Assembly (NCBI RefSeq): GCF_000611645.1
Contig: NW_014013146.1
Coordinates: 10,151 to 26,695, forward strand
Source of the DNA: Monoraphidium neglectum
Lineage: Eukaryota > Chlorophyta > Chlorophyceae > Sphaeropleales > Selenastraceae
Direction: 5' to 3'
Length of the DNA: 16,545 nt
Shown here piece after piece: positions 1-9,817 of the stretch. The translations under genes and the position numbers were made by a program. The notes beneath the pieces are model-generated. The model was not told the DNA's origin. It saw nothing but the letters and a program-made list of their open reading frames with translations, and searched no databases. How positions within the stretch are numbered: position 1 is the first letter of the stretch; every line of letters starts with the position of its first letter.

Positions 1-1829
1 GCGGTAGCATGGGCACGCGGCAAGCGGGCGCGTCGGGGGCCCAGCACACTGCGGACGTGCACGGTGGCGCGGGTGTGCACAGGGCGTGCGCGCCGGCGGC
101 GTTGAGCGCAGCCGGACCGTTTTCGGGCGTCCATGCGCCTGATGGGGGCTTGCCCCCGCTGCCGCATCACGCACACGCGCCACGCGGCCCGCAGGCGGCC
201 GCCGCGCAGGCGGCACGCAGCACGCCCGGCAGCGGCGGCCGCAGCGGGCGCGGCGCGGCGGGCCGCGGCCACGGCAATCGCAGCAGTAGTAGCCCTCCCG
301 CAGCGGCAGCACTCAATGCTGCTAACCCGGTCCAAAGCTGGCTGGGTGCAGCAGCTGCGCCACGGCCGTCGCTATCCCCTGCTGTCACGCCGCCGCCTGC
401 GGCGCCTCGGCAACCCGCGCTGCCGCGGCAGTGGCAGCAACCTGCACAACATCAGCCTCAGCAGCAGCCGCAGCAGCAGCAGCAGCACCAGCAGCAGCAC
501 CACCACCAGCAGCACCATCAGCAGCAGCAGGAGGAGCCGCACGGGGAAGAGCGCCTCCCGTCACCTGCGGCCGGCCGAGCCCCTCCTGCCGCCGCCACCG
601 CCAGCGCTCCCCTCCCGGCGGCTGACGCCAGCGCCGGCGCCGAGGCGGCGTCTCCCACGACCCCTGTGGGCGCTGCCGCCGCGCCGCCAGGGGACGCGAT
701 GCAGCACAGCGCGCTCGCGGCCGGCGGCTACGAGGCCCTGCCTCAGACGCCGAGCGAGGGCGCAGGCAGCCATGGGCGGGCGCTCGACGGTGATGCGCAG
801 CAGCTGCAGCCTGATGAACAAGAGGCGGACGGTCCGGCGCGGCCGGTGGCGCGGAGGTCCCCGGGGTTGCCTGGGCGCACAGTTGAGTCCAAATCGGCCG
901 CGGTGACGTCCCCTCTGCGGAGACGCAGGGACGGCGCCGGGCCCGCAGCTACAGCGGCAGGTGGCGCAGCGGGCGACGAGCAGCAGACAGCACAGCTGCA
1001 GCAATTGCAGATGCTGCTGCAGGGGCATCAGCACCAGCAGCATCAGCAGCAGCAGCAGCAGCAGCAGCAGTATCAGCAGCAGCAGCAACAGCAGCAGCAA
1101 CCACAGCGAGTGCAGCAAGGTCATGCCACCGAATTGCTGCCGCAGGCGCGTTCGCAGCCGCCCTTGCCGCAGCAGCCAAGGTTGGGCGTTGACGCGCGCG
1201 CGCTGAGCAGCGAAGCGCATGGTGTTGCCAGCCGCGTGTATGGTGGAAGCGTGATTAGCTGCGGCGGTGGCTGCCAAAGCGGCAGCAAAGCTGAGGGCGG
1301 CGCCTACAGCGCTGGAGGGTTTGACGGGAACAGCCACCACGGCAGCGCTGCCAACGTCAGCGGCGCAGAGGGCAGCGGGTTGGACGGCCCGCCGGCTGGA
1401 GCGGCCGCGGCTCCTGCGCCTGTGCCGTCTGTCACGGGGATGTCAGGGCAGCTGGAACAGCAGCCCGTGCCGTCGGCACCGCCGTCGCAGCCGCCACCGC
1501 TGCCGCAGCAGCAGCAGCAGCTTCTCCCGCAGCCCAACCAGCAGTCGCCCAGCCTGGGCCAGCCGCAGCCGCAGCAGCACCAGCAGCAGCAGCCAGCCGC
1601 CTCCGCGGCGCCACCCGCGCCTCGCGGCGGCTCGTCGCAGCCGCCCGCCACCGCCGCAGCCGCATCCGGCTGCGCCGAGGCGGCCGCGCAGCCATCTGGA
1701 GAGGACTGGGCTGACCGCCGCCGCAAGGGCAAGCGGAAGCGCCGGTCCTCGTGCGACGCGTTCACGGGCGGCGGCTCGGTCGAGCAGGAGCACATGACCA
1801 ACTCGAGCTTGCAGACCACCCAGGCGTAA
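1..1829 (+). CDS. Gln/Ala/Pro-rich low-complexity protein with nuclear-localisation-like C-terminus (5' partial)
   Basis: I do not recognise a family. One frame stays open from the left edge (codons from base 3) to a TAA at 1827-1829, about 608 residues. An ATG lies at 9, but the frame is also open before it, so this is probably the last exon of a longer gene. The protein is dominated by Ala, Pro, Gln and Ser. It has a Gln/His run (435-530), two Gln9 runs separated by one Tyr (1044-1100), and Gln/Pro stretches (about 1480-1600). No folded domain is visible. Near the C-terminus a basic cluster, RRRKGKRKRR (1716-1745), resembles a nuclear localisation signal and is followed by a Ser/Thr-rich tail. 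Such composition is common in algal transcription regulators and RNA-binding proteins, but that role is inference. The frame was chosen because it is the longest uninterrupted one; two other frames are also open for long stretches because of the GC bias. The overlapping ORFs are treated as shadows. Confidence 0.6.
   Translation, partial: GSMGTRQAGASGAQHTADVHGGAGVHRACAPAALSAAGPFSGVHAPDGGLPPLPHHAHAPRGPQAAAAQAARSTPGSGGRSGRGAAGRGHGNRSSSSPPAAAALNAANPVQSWLGAAAAPRPSLSPAVTPPPAAPRQPALPRQWQQPAQHQPQQQPQQQQQHQQQHHHQQHHQQQQEEPHGEERLPSPAAGRAPPAAATASAPLPAADASAGAEAASPTTPVGAAAAPPGDAMQHSALAAGGYEALPQTPSEGAGSHGRALDGDAQQLQPDEQEADGPARPVARRSPGLPGRTVESKSAAVTSPLRRRRDGAGPAATAAGGAAGDEQQTAQLQQLQMLLQGHQHQQHQQQQQQQQQYQQQQQQQQQPQRVQQGHATELLPQARSQPPLPQQPRLGVDARALSSEAHGVASRVYGGSVISCGGGCQSGSKAEGGAYSAGGFDGNSHHGSAANVSGAEGSGLDGPPAGAAAAPAPVPSVTGMSGQLEQQPVPSAPPSQPPPLPQQQQQLLPQPNQQSPSLGQPQPQQHQQQQPAASAAPPAPRGGSSQPPATAAAASGCAEAAAQPSGEDWADRRRKGKRKRRSSCDAFTGGGSVEQEHMTNSSLQTTQA
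435..530 (+). repeat. Imperfect CAG/CAC repeat coding a Gln/His-rich segment
   Basis: CAG codons are mixed with CAC, CAT and CCG and encode a Gln/His/Pro-rich run in the first gene. The interruptions make the tract less prone to slippage than the pure tracts further right. Confidence 0.85.
1044..1100 (+). repeat. CAG repeat, Gln9-Tyr-Gln9
   Basis: Nine CAG codons, one TAT, then nine Gln codons (CAG with two CAA). It lies in frame in the first gene and is preceded by His/Gln alternation from about 1027. Confidence 0.9.
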
Positions 1830-2905
1830 GGGCGCGGCGCCCCTTGCCTGGGAGGTGCGGGCAGCGGCCCAACGGAGGGCTCAGCAGACGTGCGGCCGCT
1901 GCCGTAGCCAGGGGCTACACTGTGTTATTCCGGCCGCCGCCCCCGCTACCTCCATTCAGATACGCATCCAGTCCCGGACGCGTTCCACCCCTGCACCACA
2001 CACCCTCCTTGTTGCCTTTGCCACGTTGCCGGCCCACCCCGTGCCCAGCGTCGACTTGTCTTTGCACGTTACTTCGCTCAGCCATTTGCTCCTTTGTTCC
2101 GTTTTGCTGTGGTGGTGGGGCACTGCCGCTTTTACAATTCCTTCACTCCCATTCCTTTTCCTTGTGTCCCTTGGCGCGACGACTGGACTCAGGGGTCGCA
2201 GCATGCGCCTGTTGCGCACCACTGTGCCGGTGCGGCCAGGTTCACAACTGCTATGGCGGTGTATGCCGTGCAAGCCTCTTCAACCCCACGTGGACCGGTG
2301 GAGCGGTGCTTACGCGACTCCCATTGGTGTCGTGTTGATGTCATTCTGATGTAGTGAGCCCCTTGTGTAATCCAATGAAAGTGTTGTGTGATGGCCCCAA
2401 TCTGGAGCAACACCTGTTGTAGCCCACAGATGCATGAGCTGGAATCTGTTCACCTGCTTACCTGTAGTCCCGCTGCGCCTGAGGGCACGCCGCTCTGCTC
2501 AAGCACAGTACTTGCCCGCCAAGCGGGACGGGCTGGAAGTACTGGAGGCTTACCAATGCCCTACCCCTACCCAGTTGCTGCAACTTCTCTAGGAACGATA
2601 TGAGCGTGTGTGCTGAACCACTTGCTGTACATTTGGGGTACCACCATACACGGGGTGCGTCCTTGGCGCCGATCTACCTCCGGTGCCCCACTTACACAAA
2701 GTCTTGCCCAGCACTGCAAAGGCCCTCTTTACGATCAGCACGCTCTAGTACGTTTCAGGTGGGTGTCCCTTGCCACTTCAAAAGCAAGCCGCCGCGGGCC
2801 CAGGCTTTGCAGGTCCCGCAGCTCACAGCTGCTCCTTTCCTCGCCTCTCGCAGACTCCTCGAGGACTCTCAGACAAAGGGAGGCGTTTACCCGCCGAGGA
2901 CCAAA
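1830..2905. other. 3' UTR of the Gln-rich gene, then the intergenic/leader region of eS12
   Basis: About 1.1 kb without a supported gene. Base composition falls from the Gln-rich coding DNA to T/C-rich sequence just after the stop at 1829, as expected for an algal 3' UTR, and TGTAA occurs at 2366-2370. The rest (about 2390-2905) should hold the promoter and 5' UTR of eS12. A pyrimidine-rich stretch ending in CAG lies at 2830-2852; it could be a TOP-like transcription start or the acceptor of a 5'-UTR intron, and the sequence alone does not decide. Open frames here are short and have no family resemblance. Confidence 0.5.
2366..2370 (+). promoter_or_regulatory. TGTAA polyadenylation signal of the first gene
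   Basis: TGTAA is the usual chlorophyte poly(A) word. It lies 537 bases after the stop of the Gln-rich gene, so cleavage is expected some 10-20 bases further on. Confidence 0.55.
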
Positions 2906-3851
2906 ATGTCTGACGCAGGGTGAGGGCTGGACATTATTGCGGCCGTCCCGTGATGCGGGCTCCACTTGGCAGTTTCTGACTTGCGTACGTGCTGGCTGAA
3001 ACACTGAACGCTAGTTGCAGCAGTGCCTGCAGCTATCTGCGCGTGGCCAGGCAGCCATGGCGAGGGCGGATGCGGCAGGCAGCAGCGCGCGCTGCGCGCT
3101 GCACATACTGTTCGCCAGCGCCCCTGCGGCATGCTTACCGAACGCAACGCCTTGCGCCCGCCCTGCTGCCGCGTAGAGAGGAGCCCGCCCCCGTGGCGGA
3201 GGTTGCCGCCCCCGCCCCGGGCGAGCCCATGGACATCAACACCGCCGTGCAGGTCGTCCTCAAGAAGGCCCTCGCCCACGACGGCCTCTCCCGCGGCCTG
3301 CACGAGGCGGCGCGCGCCATCGAGAAGGGCGAGGCGCAGCTGTGCATCCTGGCTGAGGACTGCAACCAGCCCGACTACAAGAAGCTGATCGAGGCGCTGT
3401 GCGCGGAGCACAACGTCAACCTGATCACCATCCCCGAGAACAAGCAGCTCGGCGAGTGGGCGGGGCTCTGCAAGCTCGACGCCGAGGGCACCGCGCGCAA
3501 GGTCGTCGGCTGCTCGGCGGCCGTCATCACCGACTATGGTGAGCCTTGGCGCCGGCGGGACGCGGTTTGGGGCTTGACCACACTGGCACTCAGCTCTGGG
3601 AACCCGGCAGCGCATTGGCGGGCAGCCTTGAGCACCCGTCCCGGGGGTTTCAGTGCAGGCATACAGCGGCTCAGCGCTTGAATCGCGGTACTGGTGCAAA
3701 ACGTGGCGGTCCTGCAGCACGGGTATAAGCGCAGCCCTCGCCTCTACCGTTCACACCTGGCAAACTCACCACGCACCCCTTGGCCAATTGACCTCCAGGG
3801 GATGAGACCGAGGGCCTGGCGGTCCTGCAGGACTACCTCAAGGGCCGCTGA
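2906..3851 (+). CDS. RPS12: 40S ribosomal protein eS12 (S12e), three exons
   Basis: A structural protein of the small cytosolic ribosomal subunit, with the L7Ae/L30e/S12e fold. Exons are 2906-2919, 3177-3538 and 3799-3851, giving 429 bases and 142 residues; animal and plant eS12 are about 132-144. Intron 1 (2920-3176) runs GTGAGG..TAG and splits a Gly codon (GG|A). Intron 2 (3539-3798) runs GTGAGC..CAG and splits another Gly codon (G|GG). The start ATG sits in CCAAAATGTC and gives MSDAG joined to EEPAPVAEV. Family hallmarks read in order: [70 protein letters not shown], then [13 protein letters not shown]. The short last exon encodes [17 protein letters not shown], matching the plant-type C-terminus. 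The N-terminal Ala/Pro-rich extension before MDIN is usual in the family. The gene appears complete and functional. Confidence 0.95.
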
Positions 3852-4252
3852 TTTCGAAGCTTCTGGGCAGGCCCCGTCCCTGGTGGTGGGCCCGCTCGCA
3901 GGGCCTGCTTGTCCATGGGCGTGCTGGGGAGGTACCCTGCGGCCGCGCAACCCCGGGCCATGACGCCCACATGGCGGCGATATCCACGCAACGGCTGCGT
4001 GGGGTTCGGGGCCTGGCGGTGTGTGGCGGGCTCCGGAGCACCCTTTGGCTGTCTGCATGAGCGGCGGATGTAATGTCCACTGGGCTCAGCTGATTCAGGG
4101 CCTCTGGTGCCAGACGCAGCTTGTGCGTCCTTGCATTGCGATTGATAGGCAGCAGCAGAGCAGCCGAGCGCGCAAATGGCGAGGACACAAACAATGCTGC
4201 ACTGCACATGCGGTTGATCCTGGTCTCCAGTAGTGCTAGCGCATTGCTGGTA
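3852..4252. other. 3' UTR of eS12 and downstream spacer
   Basis: No supported gene on the plus strand. The eS12 3' UTR should run to just after TGTAA at 4069-4073. On the minus strand a frame stays open through the whole stretch (down to 3838) but has no ATG of its own and no recognisable motif. Confidence 0.5.
4069..4073 (+). promoter_or_regulatory. TGTAA polyadenylation signal of eS12
   Basis: The first TGTAA after the eS12 stop, 217 bases downstream, at a typical algal 3' UTR length. Confidence 0.65.
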
Positions 4253-4489
4253 TCATGATGACAGACACGGAGCAATGAGGAGGCGTTTTCGAGGCGCGCA
4301 GCTGATCGCTGCTTCCTGCAGGCACTGGGCAGCCTCCAGCGCTTCGCTTTCCTCAACACCATGGATGTTACACACGACCTCCTTAGCAGTCGTGCTGTAT
4401 ATGCAGATGACCATGTGATACAGAAGCCCCACTCGAACGAGACTGCACACGGCGTTGTCGATCTTGCGTTCAAACTCGCGGGGTGACAT
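4253..4489 (-). CDS. Possible small hypothetical protein or first exon, divergent from the Sfi1-like gene
   Basis: A true ATG at 4489 opens a 78-residue frame ending at TGA (4253). Unlike most shadow frames here, its composition is balanced rather than Ala/Arg-rich: it begins MSPREFERKIDNAVCSLVRV, has a hydrophobic stretch GLLYHMVICIY, then an acidic/helical part VEESEALEAAQCLQEAAIS. I cannot assign a family. It may be a complete small protein or the first exon of a spliced gene; a second minus-strand frame overlaps it and runs on to 3838. No TGTAA is found on the minus strand downstream of the stop; the only one (4371-4367) lies inside the ORF, which argues against this being a complete transcription unit. 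It lies head to head with the Sfi1-like gene, about 150 bases apart if that gene starts at 4642. Confidence 0.3.
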   Translation of the reverse strand: MSPREFERKIDNAVCSLVRVGLLYHMVICIYSTTAKEVVCNIHGVEESEALEAAQCLQEAAISCAPRKRLLIAPCLSS

Positions 4490-4641
4490 CGCTGCACGCG
4501 ATCACAGCATTTGGCCAAGGATGCTACTTCTGTGGGACCGAAAGTAAACCTACACGCAGCACACCGCCGTGCCAGGACTGCACCCCGAATAAGACTGGTC
4601 ACCCAGAGGAAGCCGTCCACCACCGTGCTGTCCGCCGCTGC

Positions 4642-4904
4642 ATGCTGCTATCTCATGTGCAAGCGCTGCTGCTGCGCTCGCTGCCGACACACCCAGGAGA
4701 GCAACAGCATGACGCGATCGGCCCTTGCTGCAACAGCCCAGATGGAACGCAGGGTGCACGCGGTGGGGACAACGGCCCGGCCAGGCTGCTTGGGCGGCCA
4801 GCCAGCGGCAACAAGACCAACGAATACAGCGACAGCGCTGACCGTGCATCCAGGGATCAAGGCAAGGCACACGCGCCGTGCAGCCTGGTGACGCTGAACA
4901 GGTC

Positions 4905-4993
<89 letters not shown>

Positions 4994-5183
4994 CTTGCTC
5001 GCGGCAGGTCCTGCGGCCGCTGCAGAAGCCGACAATGCCAGGTTTATACAGCAGCACGCAGCCTGCCGAGCTGGCAAAGTGCTTCGGTGTGCCCACGGCT
5101 GCATTGACAAAGCTGCAGGTGCAGCAGCGGCAGCGAGTGCAGAGCCGCCTGTCAATGGGCAACCACCACCGCCAGCAGCAGCA

Positions 5184-5264
<81 letters not shown>

Positions 5265-8200
5265 GCGGCATGATGCCTCCCTGCGCGCCTGTGCTGCCTC
5301 GGCCGACCAGCCATCACAACCTCGTGTGGTGACGAGCGGGCTGCAGGGCTTGCATACGCGCCCACCCAGCCGAGGTCGCCACCCAATCAACTCACAATTC
5401 GTTGACATGCGCCACGAGCAGGGCCAACACGATGTGGCCGGCTTCGTTAAGACGGCCGGGAGCTCCAGCTGCGGCAAGCCGCATGCATGCTCAGGACCGC
5501 AGCCGACGCGGCAGCCGCAGCAACAGGGGCGGCCCAAGCAGCAAGCAGGCAAGCCCGGCCTGGTAGTGCGAGGGATATCTGTGGCCGCATCAGCGCGGGG
5601 ACCGGATGGCGGTGCGGTGCGCTGCGAGGCGCGGCGGCAAGACCGGCCGCCGCCGCTGATGGTGGACGCGGCGGCCGGCGCAGACCGCCCCTTGGACGGC
5701 ATCATGCAGGCGACGGGGCGGCTCGCCGCGGGCCCGTGTGACCGCATGGGCTGCGGCCGCCTGTGGCGTGAGCTGCGATCAAGCGGCACGGTGGCCGAGG
5801 CCACGAGCGCGCAGTGGCGCTGGTTTGCTGCGCGCGCCCGCCGGTGCCGCACGGCTGCATGGCGCCGCCCCTACCGCCTGCAGCTGGCCGCCCTGTCGGC
5901 GCTTCAGGTCGCGGCGGCGCGGGCGCGGGCGCGCTGGCGGCAGGCGTGCCTGCTCGACTGCAAGCGCCAGTTTATGCTGCTGGCCTCATGCTTTGAGGCC
6001 TGGGCGCAGAGGGCGGCGCGGCAACGCGAGCTGGCAGCCTTGGAGTGCGTGCTGCGAGAGCGCAGGTGGGCACACGTGCTCGCCTGCGTTTTGCAGCTGA
6101 CATTACACACAGGCGCGCGCACCCGGCCATGCCATGCCTGCTGCCTTCGGGCGCCGCGGCGTGCACGGCGAAGACGGCTGGTTCCTTGCTCCATGATGGC
6201 TGAGTCCACTCGGCTGGCAGCCTGAGCGACGTTCGACCTCGCCGCGTAATCGTCAACTCCTCTCCTGGAACACCTCGCAACCCCGTCGCGCTCTGGCAGG
6301 CAGCATCGCGCCGCGGCGGCCGCCCTTCTGGCGTTCGCGTCCCAGCGCACGCGGCGGCAGGAGAAGAGGCGCCAGCTCACGCAGGCGCGCTGCTACTACA
6401 CTTACACGACCCTCTTGAAGGCGCTGCAGCGCTGGCAGGGCGAGGTTCAGGGGGCGCGCGAGCAGCAACAGCGCCTCGCACGTGCCGAAGCGCACCGGCG
6501 GAACGAGCTGGCGTCCCAAGCGCTTGGCGCCTGGCGGGACGGCGCACAGCGGCGCGCCCGGCGGCGGCAGGTGCTCGAGCTGGCGTTGATGCATGATGCG
6601 CGTGGTGCGCTGCGGCGGGCGCTTCGCGCGTGGCGTGACGCGGCGGCGGTCAGCGAGGCGCAGCGCGCGGCAGCCGCCGCGGCGCTGTCGGCGTGGCGCG
6701 CGCGGCACGGCGCAGCGCAGAATGCGCTCGCGCTGCGCCTGTGGCTGCTGACCGCGCGCCGCAGCCAGGTCCTTCGGAGGGCGCAGCAGCAGCTTGAAGG
6801 CCGCAGTCGCCGCCTGCGCGTGGTCGGCGTGCTGCGCGCATGGGCGGCGCGCGCCGGGCTTTCCAGGCGCATGGAGGCGGCGGCGGGCGCTATGGAAGCT
6901 GCGGGGGCGCGCTGGCGGCTGCGGCTGGCGGCGGACCGCTGGCGGGGCGTGGTGGCTGCGATGCAGGGGCTGCGCGGCGAGGAGCTGCGGGAGCGCGTCG
7001 TGGGCGGCGCGTGTCTGGGGTGAGGCGCTTTGGCGGCGGGGGTGTGCAAAGCATGGCTTCGTCCTGTCGCATGCATACAGAGCATGTTGTGGCGCACGCG
7101 AGTTTGCGGGGATCTCGTGCGTCGTGCGTGACGCCAGCGCATGGCCACAGTGCCTGTGCACAAACCACTCTTCTGTACCTGTGCCTCACAACAGGACGTG
7201 GCTGATGTTCATCCACCACCGCCGCGCCAAGGCCGCCACGGTTGCCGCCGCCCGCCAGGCCGTCGCGCGAGAGCGGCGGCGGGCCGCCCTGCGCGCCTGG
7301 CGCGCCGCCGCGCCGCTGGCGGCGCGCGCGAGGGCCCTCAGGGAGCGAGCCGACGGCCACTGCGCCGCCAGGCGCCGCGCGATACTGCTGACCGCGTGGC
7401 GGGCGCGGGCTGAGGCGCTGGCTTGGAAGCGGGACGCGCAAGGGGCGGCCGACGCGTTCGCAGCGGCGTCGAGGCTGCAGCGTGGGTGGCACGCGTGGCG
7501 GCGGTACGGATGGTAGGTGGCGCGTCGGAGGTTCTGGCATTGGCGGGCACAGATCGCCGCTGATGAGCGTGGGGTTAAGCTGGTGCTCATAGCGCCACAT
7601 ACTGCAGACTCCGCCCGGCCGTGCTCTTTGCCGCATCTGCACGAGTTGAGGAAACAGCCCTCAATGGTTGAGCACGGCATCCACCCCCCCTCCCCAGGCT
7701 GCGTCTCATGAAGGCGGAGGTGGGGCCCTGGCGCGGCCGCCGGACGCTGCGTGCCGCCCTGGGCGGGTGGCTGGCGCACGCCCGTGCAAAGCAGACCGGG
7801 CAGCTTCGGTGGCGGGCGGGGGTGCGGCACGCGTACCGCTCCTCGCTGCGGCGCGCGCTGGAGGCGTGGCGCAGCTGCGCAGAAGCAGCGCGCCTAGAGC
7901 AGCGGCTGCGGGCCGCGGCGCAGGCGCACTATGAGGGGCGGCTGCAGGCACTTGCGCTGCAGGTGGGGGCCCTATGGCGGTCACTGCTGTCTGAGAGCGC
8001 GGTCGAGCTGCCTACCGCAATATGCTGCTTCACTTGACAGTCAATTTGTTTAATGATTGCATGTCAAATGCCAATTAAGTCCGGGATTGCTTCTCAGCCG
8101 TGCAACAAAACCTTGCAATTGTCACCATGTGCGCAGGTGTGGTGCTGCACTTTCCTCCCAGCCAAGCGGGAGCGGCGGCAGCGCCGCGCAGCTGCCACGG

Positions 8201-9728
8201 CACTCCTGCGACGGCACCTGCTGTCCTGCGCCCTCGCGGGGTGGCGTGCGCGGACGCCGCAATCGGCGGCAAAGCGGCGGCAGTCCGACCGCGCGCGACG
8301 GCATGCTGCCGCATCGCTTGTTCGCCGCGTGGGGGCTGCCTGGGGGGCAGCCATGCGGCAGGCCAGACAGCGGGAGGAGCGGCTCTGCGCGGTCGCGGCA
8401 GAGGCAGCGCGGGGTTTCCAGCTGCGGCGCGCTGCGCTGGCCGTCGCGTGGTGGGCAGAGACCGCGCAATCTGGCGCGCAACGGAGGGCTCTGGTGCAGA
8501 GGGCTAGAGCGCACCGGCGGCGGGTGCTGCTGGGGCTGTCCGTCGGCGCCTTCAAGACCTATGCCGCGTCGCGCGCCGGCAAGCGCTCAGCCGCAGGCCA
8601 GGCACGGCTCCACCGGCGCCTGGCTGCGACTGCTGCTGCGACGGGAGCGTGGCGGCGGGCGGCGCAGGCGGCGCGGCGGCGGCGCGCTGCCAACACGGCG
8701 GCGGTGCTGGCCTGGCGACGGCGCCTGATCCTGCGCACATGGCGTTCTTGGAGGTGAGGCCTAAACCCACTGGCGCATATTTGACTGATTATGTCGCGAT
8801 GCAGGTGGTCCTTGTGGTGCCGCTTGTTTTGCTGCTTGAGCTGTGGCAAGTTTTTTGATGGCTGCATAGCCGTCTCTCAACCGCTTGCCCCGCCCCAGCT
8901 TATCTCAGCTGTGTTTTGCCGGCCTCTGCACATGTGCATTGCCGTGCAACTGCCATCGCTGCCAGGGCGTTCCTAGTCATCCGCCAGCAGCGCCCTTGGT
9001 GGTGCCACGACCCTGCCAGCGAGCTGCCGCCTGCGCCCTGCATGCATGCTGGCGGTTTCGGCCTCAGGGCGGCGCTGGCGGCGTCCGCTGCCTGTGAGAT
9101 CCCCGGCCCGCCGGCCACGAGCGCCTCGCCAAGCTGCGTGACCGCCCAGCGCGCCGCTGCAGCAGACACAGCGCTGTCAGCGACAGAAGCGGCGGCAGCA
9201 CCTGTGGCTGCGGCAGTGGCAACCCCAACAGCAGCAGCGGATGTCGGCGGTGGGGTGCTCGGCACCAGCGTGTTGCCGCGCCAGTCGCAGCCGTCAGCAC
9301 TGCCGTGTCATGTTGCAACCGCTGTCACAGACGACCCAGCTGCTGGGATGCCACAGGCGGATTGCCAGCTTCGTGGGAAGCCTGTAGAGGGGCCTCCTGC
9401 AGCGGCGCGAACGTGCACAGAGCCTGCAGCAGGACGCGGCACTGGGCGCTGGCTGGAGCGCCCTTTGAATCACCCGTCCATGTGGACTCGGAGTAGACAG
9501 GCAGCCTCAGCATGCCAAGTGGTCCCGGCAGGTGAAGCAATGCAATCCGCTCGCGCGGAGATGCTGCGCCCAGCTTTTGTGCAACACACGTGGCAGCAGC
9601 AGCGGCCGCAGCAGCAGCCACAGCAGCAGCCGCACCAGCAGCCGAAGCAGGCACAGCAGCAGCAGCAGCCACAGCAGCAGCAGCCACAGCAGCAGCAGCC
9701 AAATCTACAGCAGCAGCAGCAACAGAAG

Positions 9729-9817
<89 letters not shown>

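Noticed and set aside
133..906. Long plus-strand ORF in another frame, rich in Arg and Ser
   Set aside because: Shadow of the Gln-rich gene: CAG repeats read as Ser (AGC) or Ala (GCA) in the other frames, and GC bias suppresses stops.
2887..3720. 277-residue minus-strand ORF across the eS12 gene
   Set aside because: It is antisense to a confidently identified eS12 gene with conserved splice sites and protein sequence; the ORF has no family resemblance.
4212..4234. Similarity to the 5' end of small-subunit rRNA (GGTTGATCCTG, then CCAGTAGT)
   Set aside because: Only 11 and 8 bases match, separated by an insertion, and the sequence after them does not continue as rRNA. Most likely chance; no rRNA gene is called.
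4857..5852. Minus-strand ORFs with polyCys, polyLeu or polyAla runs
   Set aside because: These are the reverse-strand readings of the CAG tracts (TGC/CTG/GCT) and of the Sfi1-like exon; composition is explained entirely by the sense gene.
4906..9815. Triplet tracts considered as a CRISPR array or satellite
   Set aside because: They are simple trinucleotide runs inside open frames with no spacers.
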